From: an uncultured Acidimicrobiales bacterium
Lineage (GTDB): Bacteria; Actinomycetota; Acidimicrobiia; Acidimicrobiales; SHLQ01
Reading direction: 5' to 3'
Length of the DNA: 64,000 nucleotides
Assembly (NCBI GenBank): GCA_938038785.1
Contig: CALHTB010000061.1
Location: 1-64,000 of the forward strand
Part shown: positions 1 through 7,655 of the stretch, piece after piece
Numbering within the stretch: position 1 is the first letter of the stretch
Layout: each line of letters begins with the position of its first letter
Made by a program: the position numbers and the translations under genes
The notes under the pieces: generated by a model
What the model was told of the DNA's origin: nothing
Databases searched by the model: none
Seen by the model: the letters and a program-made list of their open reading frames with translations, nothing else

Positions 1-1
1 C

Positions 2-514
2 CACGTGGTGTTCGCCGACCCGACGAACACCGCAGCTCGGCATCTGCAAGCCGACGCGCTCGAGCAGCTGGCGTATCAAGCACAAGCGGCGACATGGCGC
101 AACGCGTACCTGTTGGGGGCACGCGAACTTCGAGAAGGCACACCGTCGGGCGGTCAGATCACGTTCCAAGACATGTCGCACGCAATGCAGGTCAACCATC
201 TCATCGACATCCTCGGCGTTCTATTCGACCCCGACGCCTTCACCGACGGCCCACTCACGATCAACATGCACTTCACCGACCTCGACGAGGACCATGTGTT
301 GGGCGTGGGCAAGTCGGCCGTCCACCACAGCGCCAACACCATCGATGACCTCGCGATCGCGTCGATCCGATTCGACCGCAGCACGTTCTCGGCAGCGATG
401 AACGGTTTTGACGACGCCCTCGACCGCGCGGAGATCACGGGCGACCACGCGATGGTTCGTGAACTTTTCGCAAGCCTCACCATCTTTGGCACGGCAGCGA
501 TTATCGAGCCGTGA
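2..514 (+). CDS. Alkyl sulfatase, C-terminal part (cut by window edge)
   Basis: This is the C-terminal end of a linear primary alkylsulfatase of the SDS-hydrolase type, a metallo-beta-lactamase-fold enzyme that splits alkyl sulfate esters. The reading frame is open to the left edge, so the catalytic metal domain lies outside the window. What remains is the end of the dimerisation domain, with the family phrase LEQLAYQAQAATWRNAYLLG and then ARELREG, followed by an SCP2-like C-terminal domain (from about TFQDMSHAMQVN) that in this family binds the alkyl chain. Only 3 bases separate its stop from the next ATG, so the two genes are probably co-transcribed. Family assignment is confident; substrate is inferred from family. 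Confidence 0.85.
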   Translation, partial: HVVFADPTNTAARHLQADALEQLAYQAQAATWRNAYLLGARELREGTPSGGQITFQDMSHAMQVNHLIDILGVLFDPDAFTDGPLTINMHFTDLDEDHVLGVGKSAVHHSANTIDDLAIASIRFDRSTFSAAMNGFDDALDRAEITGDHAMVRELFASLTIFGTAAIIEP

Positions 515-517
515 ACC

Positions 518-985
518 ATGAGCAATGATGGGTCAATGAACGATCATGACCTTCTCGCTCTAGCGATCGAACAGGCCGAGCTCGGCCTTAGCGAAGGAGG
601 CATCCCCATCGGTGGGGTGCTCGCTGCAGATGGCGAAGTGCTCGGCGCTGGCCACAACCAACGTGTCCAACTCGGTAGCGCCATACGGCATGGCGAAACC
701 GACGCGCTCGAGAACGCTGGCCGCTTACCCGCTTCGACCTACGCCAAGGCAACGATGTATACGACGCTGTCGCCGTGCCACATGTGCACCGGAGCGATCC
801 TCCTCTACGGCATCAAGCGTGTCGTCATCGGCGAGAACGAGACGTTCATGGGCGCCGAGGACCTGCTGCGCGAGCACGGCGTGGAAGTCATCAATCTCAA
901 CTCGTCACGCTGCAAGGAGATGATGAACGACTTCATTGCCGCGCATCCGTCCCTTTGGAACGAAGACATCGGCGAAGAGGACTGA
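518..985 (+). CDS. Cytosine deaminase-like nucleoside/nucleobase deaminase
   Basis: A 155-residue zinc-dependent deaminase of the CDA fold that most resembles yeast-type (FCY1) cytosine deaminase, which converts cytosine to uracil in pyrimidine salvage. The zinc and proton-shuttle motif H58-G-E60 and the second motif P-C87-H-M-C90 are intact. The TLSPCHMCTGAILLYGI stretch and the C-terminal WNEDIGEED ending are close to the fungal enzyme as I remember it. It is unrelated to the amidohydrolase-type CodA. An in-frame ATG 18 bases downstream is an alternative start. Guanine or adenosine deaminases share the motifs, so substrate identity is probable rather than certain. Confidence 0.85.
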   Translation: MSNDGSMNDHDLLALAIEQAELGLSEGGIPIGGVLAADGEVLGAGHNQRVQLGSAIRHGETDALENAGRLPASTYAKATMYTTLSPCHMCTGAILLYGIKRVVIGENETFMGAEDLLREHGVEVINLNSSRCKEMMNDFIAAHPSLWNEDIGEED

Positions 986-999
986 CCGGAGCGGGTTGG

Positions 1000-1683
1000 C
1001 TAGAAGGTTACGCCGAAGTGCTCGGACAGCTTCTTCCGGCCGATCTCGGTCACGACGAGGACACGTTTCTCCTTGCGCCGCGCAAGCCAGCGATTATCGA
1101 GCATGTACGTCATCAATGCGGCTGGCATCGAGCCGGCGAGGTGGTCGCGTCGTTCGGTCCAGTCGAGGTCGATTCGCAACATTGGCCGGCGGAGGGTCCG
1201 TAGATGGCCGATATCGAGTCCGATGTCTTCGACCAGAAAGCGTTCTCCGGCATCTGTTAGTGAAGGCACGTTGTCGCGGACGACCACCCACTCCCGGTCG
1301 AGGAAGATGTTGTGGAGCTCGACACCAAGATGCCCGGCGATGTGGTCGTAGCAACTGCGGGCATAACTTATGCTCTCACCTGGCCGGGGCCGGTTCGGTT
1401 CATTGGTTTCGGGAAGCTCAATCGAGTCCATTCGTTCGATCAGGTCAGCGAGCTCTCTCGATGCAATGCGATAGTGCCGATGGCGGCCCGCCGCTTCCAC
1501 TTCGACCAAACCAGCGTCGATCAGCTTGCTGAGATGGCCGCTCATCGTCGATGGAGCAACGCCACAAGCTTTGGCTAGCTCGCCGCTGGTGTGAGCAGTG
1601 CCGGACAACAACGCGGCGATTGTTGCGGCGCGGGTCGGATCTGCGAGTGCAGTCCCGAGTGAACTAATGCGGCTGCCGTTCAT
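1000..1683 (-). CDS. ArsR-family winged-helix transcription regulator
   Basis: A 227-residue regulator. Residues about 5-80 form an ArsR-type winged helix: LADPTRAATIAALLSG, then the recognition helix region CGVAPSTMSGHLSKLIDAGL and a wing ending near RHRHYRIA. The remaining 140 residues are a long C-terminal extension, roughly twice the length of a minimal ArsR protein, with no obvious Cys metal site, so metal sensing is not supported. It diverges from the flavin-binding protein gene that starts at 1749, and a perfect inverted repeat lies in the 65-bp gap between them. Autoregulation plus control of the neighbour is a reasonable inference. Confidence 0.85.
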   Translation of the reverse strand: MNGSRISSLGTALADPTRAATIAALLSGTAHTSGELAKACGVAPSTMSGHLSKLIDAGLVEVEAAGRHRHYRIASRELADLIERMDSIELPETNEPNRPRPGESISYARSCYDHIAGHLGVELHNIFLDREWVVVRDNVPSLTDAGERFLVEDIGLDIGHLRTLRRPMLRIDLDWTERRDHLAGSMPAALMTYMLDNRWLARRKEKRVLVVTEIGRKKLSEHFGVTF

Positions 1684-1707
1684 AGGTGCGACTGTAGGCG
1701 CAGGATA

Positions 1708-1725
1708 TTTCGGCGCGTACCGAAA
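1708..1725. promoter_or_regulatory. Candidate ArsR operator (inverted repeat)
   Basis: TTTCGG and CCGAAA are perfect 6-bp arms separated by 6 bases, placed in the short divergent gap between the ArsR gene and the pyridoxamine-oxidase-like gene. The position 24 bases from both gene starts fits an operator that controls both directions. Binding is inferred from position and symmetry only. Confidence 0.5.
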
Positions 1726-1748
1726 CGTTGCGGGCGTACTGTCGTCCT

Positions 1749-2321
1749 ATGGACACAACGAAGTGGCAGCGCAAACCTCCGGCAGCGACCCTCAGCGACC
1801 ACCGCATCGAGTTCATCGAAGCCCAACCGATGTTCATGGTGGCGACGGCAACCGCCGAGGGCACGGTCAACATGTCGCCCAAGGGCATGGACACACTTCG
1901 CGTTCTCGGCGACGACCGAATCGTTTGGCTCAACCTCAGCGGCAGTGGCAATGAAACTGCCGCGCACGTAGCGGTCAACCCGCGCATGACGCTGATGTGG
2001 ATGTCGTTCGGAACCACGCCGATCATTCTTCGTGCGTACGGCACCGCCACTGTCGTCCACCCACGTGACGAAGCCTGGGCCGAGCTCGCACCGCTGTTCC
2101 CCGACTTCGGCGGGTCTCGTCAGGTATTCGACATGCACGTCGACCGTGTGGCCGACTCGTGTGGCACCGGCGTGCCGACCATGACCGTCGAGGCCGACCG
2201 TGGCCTGACCGAGCTAGAGCCGTTCTATAAGAAGATGTCCGACGAACAGATGCACGGCTTTTGGGAACGGAAGAACTCGACGAGCATCGACGGCCTCCCT
2301 ACCCACATCTTCGAGTCATGA
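1749..2321 (+). CDS. Pyridoxamine 5'-phosphate oxidase-like flavin-binding protein
   Basis: A 190-residue split-barrel protein of the PNPOx-like superfamily, which binds FMN, F420 or haem. The first strand region reads PMFMVATATAEGTVNMSPKG, followed by LRVLGDDRIVWLNLSGSGNET, the usual pattern of the flavin pocket. The start was placed at the ATG at 1749 rather than at an in-frame codon 21 bases upstream because the conserved domain begins only after MDTTKW and the upstream residues overlap the candidate operator. The partner gene is the divergent ArsR regulator. Whether it is an oxidase, a reductase or a binding protein cannot be told from sequence. Confidence 0.8.
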   Translation: MDTTKWQRKPPAATLSDHRIEFIEAQPMFMVATATAEGTVNMSPKGMDTLRVLGDDRIVWLNLSGSGNETAAHVAVNPRMTLMWMSFGTTPIILRAYGTATVVHPRDEAWAELAPLFPDFGGSRQVFDMHVDRVADSCGTGVPTMTVEADRGLTELEPFYKKMSDEQMHGFWERKNSTSIDGLPTHIFES

Positions 2322-2336
2322 ACATTGCTTCGGTGT

Positions 2337-2361
2337 CGCCAGGTGTCGTGCGCGCCTGGCG
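2337..2361. terminator. Hairpin after the flavin-binding protein gene
   Basis: CGCCAGG and CCTGGCG form a perfect 7-bp stem with an 11-base loop, beginning 16 bases after the stop codon at 2321 and ending 20 bases before the RidA start. No T-run follows, so it could be a weak terminator or an operator. Confidence 0.4.
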
Positions 2362-2380
2362 GTAGTGCAAAGATGGCCAG

Positions 2381-2779
2381 ATGCGCCTGAACATTTCTTC
2401 TGGAGATCCATTTGAGGAAACGTACGGCTATTCACGCGCCGTCCGAGTCGGTGATCACATTCACGTCTCGGGAACTACGGCACAGCCGCCGTTCGTTGAA
2501 GGCTGCGACACCTACACGCAGTTGACAAACGCACTCGAAACCATCGAGTCGGCGCTCGTCGAGGCCGGTTCTGGTTTCGCCGATGTGGTCCGCACGGTTA
2601 CCTATGTGACCAACATGGCTGATGCCGGCCAGGTAATGCGTGCGCACCACGAGGTGTTCGCCAACATTCGGCCCGCGTCCACGCTCGTAGAGGTGTCCGC
2701 ACTCGACCACCCGGCCCGCACGGTTGAGATCGAGGTCTACGCAATCTGTACTCCCATCGCTGAAGGAACCAATGACTGA
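2381..2779 (+). CDS. RidA family (YjgF/YER057c/UK114) protein
   Basis: A 132-residue RidA-type protein. Members form trimers that hydrolyse reactive enamine/imine intermediates. Family landmarks are GDHIHVSGTTA near the N-terminus and FANIRPASTLVEVSAL with the conserved Arg of the substrate site, then the ending VEIEVYAI. Its last 8 bases overlap the start of the downstream FAD oxidase gene, so the pair is translationally coupled. This pairing suggests RidA protects against or processes an imine linked to that oxidase, which is inference. Confidence 0.9.
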   Translation: MRLNISSGDPFEETYGYSRAVRVGDHIHVSGTTAQPPFVEGCDTYTQLTNALETIESALVEAGSGFADVVRTVTYVTNMADAGQVMRAHHEVFANIRPASTLVEVSALDHPARTVEIEVYAICTPIAEGTND

Positions 2780-4133
2780 CCTTGTGTCCGAGCTCCAAGC
2801 TCGGCTGCCCGAGCAACGCATCAAAACCGACGTCGATGTCGTGGCCGCATACGGCCAGGATCGTGCAGTGTTCGAAGCTGCGGGCACCGCGGCCGTGCTG
2901 GTCACTCCGCACAGCACCGAGGAAGTAGTGGCCGCAATGAAAGCGGCCGAAGCGGCGAACGCCATCGTCGTGCCACGTGGCGCAGGCACGGGGCTCACCG
3001 GAGCGGCCAACGCCATCGACGGGTGCATGGTTCTGTCGCTGCACAACATGAACGAGATCATCGAGATCGACACGACCAACCGGATGGCTCGAGTGCAGCC
3101 GGGCGTCATCAACGCCGACCTCAAGGCGGCATGCGCCGACCAAAACCTGTACTACCCGCCCGACCCAGCGTCGTTCGATATGTCGAGCATCGGTGGCAAC
3201 GTCAGCACCAACGCCGGAGGACTGTGCTGCGTCAAGTACGGCGTCACCCGTGACTACGTCATTGGACTCGAAGTGGTGCTGGTCGATGGCACGGTCATCA
3301 CGACCGGACGCAACACGTTGAAGAGCACGACAGCCCTCGACCTCACCGGCGTATTCGTCGGTTCGGAAGGCCTGCTCGGCATCATCACCGAGGTGACCGT
3401 AAAGCTCGAACCGGCTCCCGCACCGCCCGAGACAGCAGTTGCCTACTTCGCCGACCTGCCATCGGCGGGCCAAGCGATCCAAACGGTCTTCACCCGAGGC
3501 CTGCAACCAACCGTCATGGAAATCCTCGACCGCGCAAGCCTGCAAATCGTCGAGCAGTTCTACCCAATGGACCTCGACACCGAAGCGGCGTGCCTCATCT
3601 TGATGCAGTCGTCGCCCGACGATCAGCCAATCGCCGAGCTCGCCGCGGTGTGTGAAGAGTTCGGCGCCACGTTCGTGTACCACGCGTCCGACCCGCATGA
3701 GGGGGAGCAGCTGCTCGAGGTTCGACGACGTGTGTGGCCCGCCGCCGAGCAGTTGGGCAAAGCAATGTTGCCCGAGGATGTGGCCGTCACCCGGGACAAG
3801 CTTCCCGAGCTACTCGCCGGAATCGAAGAGATCGCGGCTCGCCACAAGTTGGTAATGCCCGTGGTTGGTCACGCGGGTGACGGCAATATGCACCCGATGT
3901 TGATCTTCGATGAGCACGACGCCGACGAGGTCGAACGGATCCACCAAGCCTTCGCCGAGATCGTCGCGGTGGCGCTAAGCCTTGGAGGCACGATCGCCGG
4001 AGAGCACGGCGTTGGGACCTTGAAGCGTCAGTTCCTCGAAGACGAGGTCGACCCGGTGAACCTGGCGGTGCAACGACGGGTCAAAGCAACCTTCGACCCA
4101 GACAACCGACTGAACCCAGGCAAGAAGCTGTAA
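2772..4133 (+). CDS. FAD-linked oxidase, GlcD type (glycolate/D-lactate dehydrogenase)
   Basis: A 453-residue flavoprotein of the VAO/PCMH fold. The FAD-binding part contains VPRGAGTGLTGAANAIDG (about residues 72-90) and SSIGGNVSTNAGGL; the C-terminal cap has GHAGDGNMHP and GEHGVGTLKRQFL, the usual signature of 2-hydroxyacid dehydrogenases such as GlcD and D-lactate dehydrogenase. The start ATG at 2772 is preceded by GAAGGA and lies inside the RidA gene; an upstream in-frame start would embed more of the RidA sequence. No GlcE or GlcF subunit gene is next to it, so it may act alone or with a distant partner. Confidence 0.9.
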   Translation: MTDLVSELQARLPEQRIKTDVDVVAAYGQDRAVFEAAGTAAVLVTPHSTEEVVAAMKAAEAANAIVVPRGAGTGLTGAANAIDGCMVLSLHNMNEIIEIDTTNRMARVQPGVINADLKAACADQNLYYPPDPASFDMSSIGGNVSTNAGGLCCVKYGVTRDYVIGLEVVLVDGTVITTGRNTLKSTTALDLTGVFVGSEGLLGIITEVTVKLEPAPAPPETAVAYFADLPSAGQAIQTVFTRGLQPTVMEILDRASLQIVEQFYPMDLDTEAACLILMQSSPDDQPIAELAAVCEEFGATFVYHASDPHEGEQLLEVRRRVWPAAEQLGKAMLPEDVAVTRDKLPELLAGIEEIAARHKLVMPVVGHAGDGNMHPMLIFDEHDADEVERIHQAFAEIVAVALSLGGTIAGEHGVGTLKRQFLEDEVDPVNLAVQRRVKATFDPDNRLNPGKKL

Positions 4134-4152
4134 CGCGACCGCCTTTGCATCG

Positions 4153-4440
4153 CTACGAACGGAATCGCTTCAGAACGAAGTGTTCCAACGGGATCGCAAG
4201 AACCACGAAGGCCACCACAGCCACAGGCCAACCTTGCTCGAACTTGACTGCCACGAGCGTGACCAACACCATCAAGAGCAGCCCGAACGCCATTTCGTAG
4301 TTGTACCGTTTGCTCCCAAGACGTTGCCGGAGCTCGGCACGAGCGTTCATTCGCTCCTTCTTCATGAAGAAGATCATCGGAAGCAGCCCAAACACCCCGA
4401 TGACGGTGATCGAAACGTCTCGAATCTCAATCCAGTCCAT
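4153..4440 (-). CDS. Small membrane protein of unknown function
   Basis: A 95-residue protein with about three hydrophobic helices: one around ITVIGVFGLLPMIFF near the N-terminus, one around FGLLLMVLVTLVAV and one around VAVVAFVVLAIPLEHF. Two charged loops (KKERMNARAELRQRLGSKRY and the C-terminal KRFRS) probably face the cytoplasm. It is convergent with the GlcD-type gene, 19 bases away. I do not recognise the family. The minus frame has clear third-position C/G bias, which supports it being a real gene. Confidence 0.6.
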   Translation of the reverse strand: MDWIEIRDVSITVIGVFGLLPMIFFMKKERMNARAELRQRLGSKRYNYEMAFGLLLMVLVTLVAVKFEQGWPVAVVAFVVLAIPLEHFVLKRFRS

Positions 4441-4685
4441 GGCCGTCTCCGCTAGTCCTGCCCTGTACTTCGACAGACTCTGGGTAGCCCCTTAGTCGGC
4501 TTGTATTCCCGAACTTGAACGCCGACCCACGGCTCGAAAATCTCCTCGCCGATAGCAAACGACGCGTGAACGAGGGCTAGCGGCTTCTTCCATCTTCGGA
4601 GCACAAGGCAACGACATCACTTGTTGTCCTGGCGACTCGTTCCGGTCTTTAGGGTGGTGTCAGCGCGCATGAGTACGTTCGTCTC

Positions 4686-4868
4686 ATGGAGATCAGCTTC
4701 AGCAGCATCGAACAAGCCAGCGCCGTTCGCGACGTGGTGGAGTTCCGAATTCTGAAGGTGCCAGTAGAGGTCGAATTGCTCCCCGATCTCGAACAGGAGG
4801 AGGTCCTGGACTTGGCTGTCTTTCTTCACCGTCTTCAAGTATTGATCACGAAACACACCGAGGAGTAG
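4686..4868 (+). CDS. Small hypothetical protein (60 aa)
   Basis: A 60-residue acidic protein (MEISFSSIEQ at the start, ITKHTEE at the end) with no recognised domain. The plus frame was chosen over the overlapping 79-codon minus frame because nearly all plus-strand third positions are C or G and first positions are purine-rich. No Shine-Dalgarno is evident, so it may be leaderless. It is followed after 3 bases by another small gene, suggesting a two-gene operon. The 245-bp stretch before it holds a possible hairpin (GTCGGC at 4495, GCCGAC at 4521) and no gene I can support. Confidence 0.45.
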   Translation: MEISFSSIEQASAVRDVVEFRILKVPVEVELLPDLEQEEVLDLAVFLHRLQVLITKHTEE

Positions 4869-4871
4869 CGT

Positions 4872-5147
4872 ATGTCTATGTCCGTTGACCCAGAGCTTCG
4901 CAAGCGCCTGATCGCAGGAGCTCTACAAAGCGTTGAAGTCGCGGCGAAGGTTCGAGGCTGGTACGAAAGGTTCGACGATGAGCACCGGCTCAAGACGGCC
5001 GAGTTTGACCAAACGTCGTCTGAGCTCCTCGAAAACTCCGTGCGCACTGCAATTGGCTACGGCTTTCCAGTCGAAGCAGTTGCCGTAGCTGCGTCGATGA
5101 GTGTCGAAGAGATTCACGCTGTCGCCGACGGACCAGCAGCTGCCTGA
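4872..5147 (+). CDS. Small hypothetical protein (91 aa)
   Basis: A 91-residue mostly helical protein starting MSMSVDPELRKRL, preceded by GAGGAG at the end of the upstream small gene. A second ATG 6 bases downstream is also possible. The middle (TAEFDQTSSELLENSVRTAI) and the Ala/Val-rich end look like a helical bundle; there is no membrane segment or catalytic motif I recognise. It sits in a run of very short genes between the small membrane protein and the thioesterase. Good coding bias makes it likely real. Confidence 0.5.
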   Translation: MSMSVDPELRKRLIAGALQSVEVAAKVRGWYERFDDEHRLKTAEFDQTSSELLENSVRTAIGYGFPVEAVAVAASMSVEEIHAVADGPAAA

Positions 5148-5185
5148 TTCTCAGGTCGAGGTCGAACCCGATCTTCTCGCTTGCC

Positions 5186-5281
5186 TTGGTCGATTCGGGC
5201 ACGTCGTGGTTGATCTATGACGACCTCGTCGATCACGAGTACTGGAATGTCATCGGTCAAGATCCGCTCGACGAGGACTAA
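5186..5281 (+). other. Possible short ORF or gene remnant (about 31 codons)
   Basis: Reading from TTG at 5186 to the TAA at 5279 gives a short peptide that includes SWLIYDDLVDHEYW and ends GQDPLDED. Third positions are almost all C or G and the residue mix is protein-like, unlike random shadow frames. There is no ATG or GTG start, so it may be the end of a decayed gene or a small protein with a TTG start. It ends 13 bases before the thioesterase start. Confidence 0.25.
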
Positions 5282-5294
5282 CCTCGCTCGCGTT

Positions 5295-5738
5295 ATGGCA
5301 CCTGCATCGTTTCCCATCAGAGTTCGCTTCTACGAGCTCGACCCCTACGGCCACGTCAACCATGCGACGTACTTGCAGTACTTCGAGGCCGCCCGCGTCG
5401 CGTGGCTGAGCGAGGTCGGTCAGGGGCTCGACGAACTGAAAGCCAACGACGTGCAGCTGGTGGTCACCGGAGTCGCCACACGGTTCCTCCAATCAGCGGT
5501 GCTCGATGACGAGCTCGTCATCGAAACCGCCTTGGTTGCCACCAAGCGGGTTCGGTCGCAGTGGGCCCAGAACATCTACCTCGACGGCGAGCTACTCGTG
5601 TGTCAACGCATCAACTTCGCGACCGTAAACACGTCGGGCCGACCAACCCGAATGCCAGAAGGTCTCGGCGCTGCAATGAACCAGATCGAAGCACCCGATG
5701 ACTGGTTCTCGAAACACCTGCCCGACCTCGCGCTCTAA
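5295..5738 (+). CDS. Acyl-CoA thioesterase, hotdog fold (YbgC/4HBT type)
   Basis: A 147-residue hotdog-fold thioesterase. The family signature is FYELDPYGHVNHATYLQYFEAAR (residues about 12-34; catalytic Asp in ELDPYGHVNH), as in YbgC and 4-hydroxybenzoyl-CoA thioesterases, which hydrolyse acyl-CoA to free acid. The ATG at 5295 was chosen; an in-frame ATG at 5217 would add 26 residues of low-complexity Ser/Thr/Arg sequence that overlaps a better-looking frame. It is convergent with the LigB-type dioxygenase gene across a 233-bp structured gap. Substrate is unknown. Confidence 0.85.
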   Translation: MAPASFPIRVRFYELDPYGHVNHATYLQYFEAARVAWLSEVGQGLDELKANDVQLVVTGVATRFLQSAVLDDELVIETALVATKRVRSQWAQNIYLDGELLVCQRINFATVNTSGRPTRMPEGLGAAMNQIEAPDDWFSKHLPDLAL

Positions 5739-5815
5739 GAACGCAAAGGCGTTCTCACGCCAAAAAGTGAGAAGACCAAGGCAGTCACCAATGAGGGTGA
5801 CAGATCCTTGGCCTT
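5739..5815. terminator. Cluster of hairpins in convergent gap, possible bidirectional terminator or RNA
   Basis: Three stems follow directly after the thioesterase stop: GAACGC/GCGTTC (5739-5754), TTCTCAC/GTGAGAA (5752-5773, sharing bases with the first so both cannot form at once) and a long hairpin at 5773-5814 with CCAAGG/CCTTGG outside and GTCACC/GGTGAC inside. On the minus strand these lie downstream of the LigB gene. Further stems continue to about 5903 (ACCGC-TGT with ACA-G-GCGGT). Confidence 0.45.
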
Positions 5816-5971
5816 CAGTAGTCGTCGACGGGCTATAGGAGACTGTGCGGTAGAAGCCCACACGGCCCACCCGTTATCAGACCGCTGTCAGAGTACAGGC
5901 GGTAGCGAAAGAAGAGGCATGCACGGCGACACCATTCGTCTCATCGGGCAGCCCCGCAGGTCATCGATCGC

Positions 5972-6751
5972 TCATTCCCAGGAGTACGCGGCGACCCGCG
6001 AACCGACCGCCATGCCGTCGAACGTTCGTGTGGCTGCTCCTCCCCCAATGCCGTAGCAGACGTGTAGGGGTACCAGATGTTCCTCGCGAGGGTGGTTGTA
6101 GCGAGCAGCTGGTGCTGATTCCCAACCGACCAGTGCAGAACGCCGGGACGCTTCGTCCATCTCGGCGGTACAAGTTGCCTCAAGCCATTCATCGAATAGC
6201 CGGTTGCCTTCGTCTTCACCGGCGCCAAAGGCGCCCATATTGTGGAAGCTCATTCCCGATCCCAACACCAACATGTCATTGGAGATCGCAGGGCGAAGCG
6301 CCTCACCGAGCTCGACATGAGCAGAAGCGTCGAGGCCGTCGATTAGCGACACCTGGACGACCGGGATCGATGCGTCCGGGTACATCAACATCAGGGGAAC
6401 AAACATCCCATGGTCGAACCCACGGCTGGCGTCGAGCCGCGGCTCCAAACCCGCTTCACCAAGGCTTGTAGCCAACCGATCGACCAAATCAGCCGAACCA
6501 GGTGCAGGGTAGGAATACTCGTAGGTCTCGGGCGGGAAACCGTAGTAGTCGAAATAGAGCTCGGGGTGAGGGTTTGCGGTAATCGTTGGGGTTGACTCCT
6601 CCCAATGGGCGCTCACCACCACGATGGCTGACGGTCGGCCGATCTCAGCTTCAAGGCCCCGTAGATACGTGACCAGGTCAGCATGACCGGGTTCGCCGAG
6701 CAACGGCATTGGCCCGCCACCATGTGGGATATACAGCGCTTTGATCGACAT
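5972..6751 (-). CDS. LigB-type extradiol ring-cleavage dioxygenase (YgiD/DODA-like)
   Basis: A 259-residue class III extradiol dioxygenase. Expected metal ligands are visible: H10 in YIPHGGGPMP, H49 in VVVSAHWE and H114 in GFDHGMFVPL; a further His-rich end (REEHLVPLHVCYG) is typical. The closest named relatives are bacterial DOPA dioxygenase-like YgiD and the plant betalain enzyme DODA, which open catechol rings. Four bases separate it from the SDR gene upstream, so the two are probably one operon and may act on the same aromatic compound, though nothing here names it. Confidence 0.85.
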   Translation of the reverse strand: MSIKALYIPHGGGPMPLLGEPGHADLVTYLRGLEAEIGRPSAIVVVSAHWEESTPTITANPHPELYFDYYGFPPETYEYSYPAPGSADLVDRLATSLGEAGLEPRLDASRGFDHGMFVPLMLMYPDASIPVVQVSLIDGLDASAHVELGEALRPAISNDMLVLGSGMSFHNMGAFGAGEDEGNRLFDEWLEATCTAEMDEASRRSALVGWESAPAARYNHPREEHLVPLHVCYGIGGGAATRTFDGMAVGSRVAAYSWE

Positions 6752-6755
6752 GGGC

Positions 6756-7589
6756 TCAGTTGACCCACGCGGCAGTTGCGCCGGTGACTTTGCTTCCGTC
6801 GAGGTCGCCGAGGCTCATGCCCGAGAACATCTTCGACCGCTCGGACGTTTGGTAGCGGAAGGCCGGCTCGGGGTCGGCCACGACACCTGCGATGACCTCG
6901 GCCACCTCTTGAGGAGTTTGGGCGTCGGCGAAGGCACCGGCCGTTCGTTCGACGTAATTCTGTACCTGCGGCGAGTACGCGTCCGTGGTGTTCATCCGCT
7001 CCCCCACTGACTCGCCCGCGTTGTTGATGAACTCGGTTGCCACAGCGCCCGGCTGCACCACCGACACTTTGACGCCGTGGGCGGCAGCTACCGGGTGCAG
7101 ACTCTGCATCATTCCTTCGACCGCGAACTTCGCTGCGCAGTAGGCGTCGTTGAACGGTTGCCCGACGGCACCGCCGACACTGGTGACTGAAACAATCCGG
7201 CCACTGCCTTGAGCTCGCATGTGGGGCAGCACCTCGCGGCTCAGCCGAGCAACGCCCGTGAAATTCACATCCATGGTCCACGCAAGGTTCTCGTCGCTGA
7301 TCTGTTCGAGGGTGCCAACGTACGCGGCGCCCGCATTGTTGATGAGGACATCGATCGCCCCGTGTTCGGCAACGACATCAGCGACGGTCTGCTTGATGGC
7401 AGCAGCGTCGGTGACATCGAGCGCCGACACCGACACGCTGACTCCGGCAGCCTCGGCCGCGGCGTGAAGCGCGTCGGCCTTGTCGGTGTTTCGCATGGTG
7501 GCGACGACGGTGTGCCCGGCCTTGGCGAGCTCGACCGAGGTTGCGAGGCCGATTCCTGAACTTGTTCCGGTGATGAGTGCGATCATCAT
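6756..7589 (-). CDS. Short-chain dehydrogenase/reductase (classical SDR)
   Basis: A 277-residue classical SDR. The cofactor motif TGTSSGIG occupies residues 7-14, with an Arg (R33) after the second strand suggesting NADP preference; NNAG is at 84-87, and the catalytic Ser137, Tyr150 and Lys154 (YCAAK) are present. It is likely the first gene of a two-gene unit with the LigB-type dioxygenase. A second start codon option is the immediate next Met. The substrate cannot be read from the sequence. Confidence 0.9.
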   Translation of the reverse strand: MMIALITGTSSGIGLATSVELAKAGHTVVATMRNTDKADALHAAAEAAGVSVSVSALDVTDAAAIKQTVADVVAEHGAIDVLINNAGAAYVGTLEQISDENLAWTMDVNFTGVARLSREVLPHMRAQGSGRIVSVTSVGGAVGQPFNDAYCAAKFAVEGMMQSLHPVAAAHGVKVSVVQPGAVATEFINNAGESVGERMNTTDAYSPQVQNYVERTAGAFADAQTPQEVAEVIAGVVADPEPAFRYQTSERSKMFSGMSLGDLDGSKVTGATAAWVN

Positions 7590-7655
7590 CGAACCTTAGC
7601 TTCGCCCACTTTCGAACGACCGATCGACATAGCTGTTGGCGACTAGCGTCGACCC

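Noticed and set aside
2598-3698. 366-codon minus frame opposite the GlcD-type gene
   Set aside because: Composition (Arg/His/Val-rich) is that of an antisense shadow; the plus frame has full FAD-oxidase motifs.
4617-4856. 79-codon minus-strand frame overlapping the small gene at 4686
   Set aside because: Codon-position base bias favours the plus frame; the minus frame has the pattern expected of an antisense.
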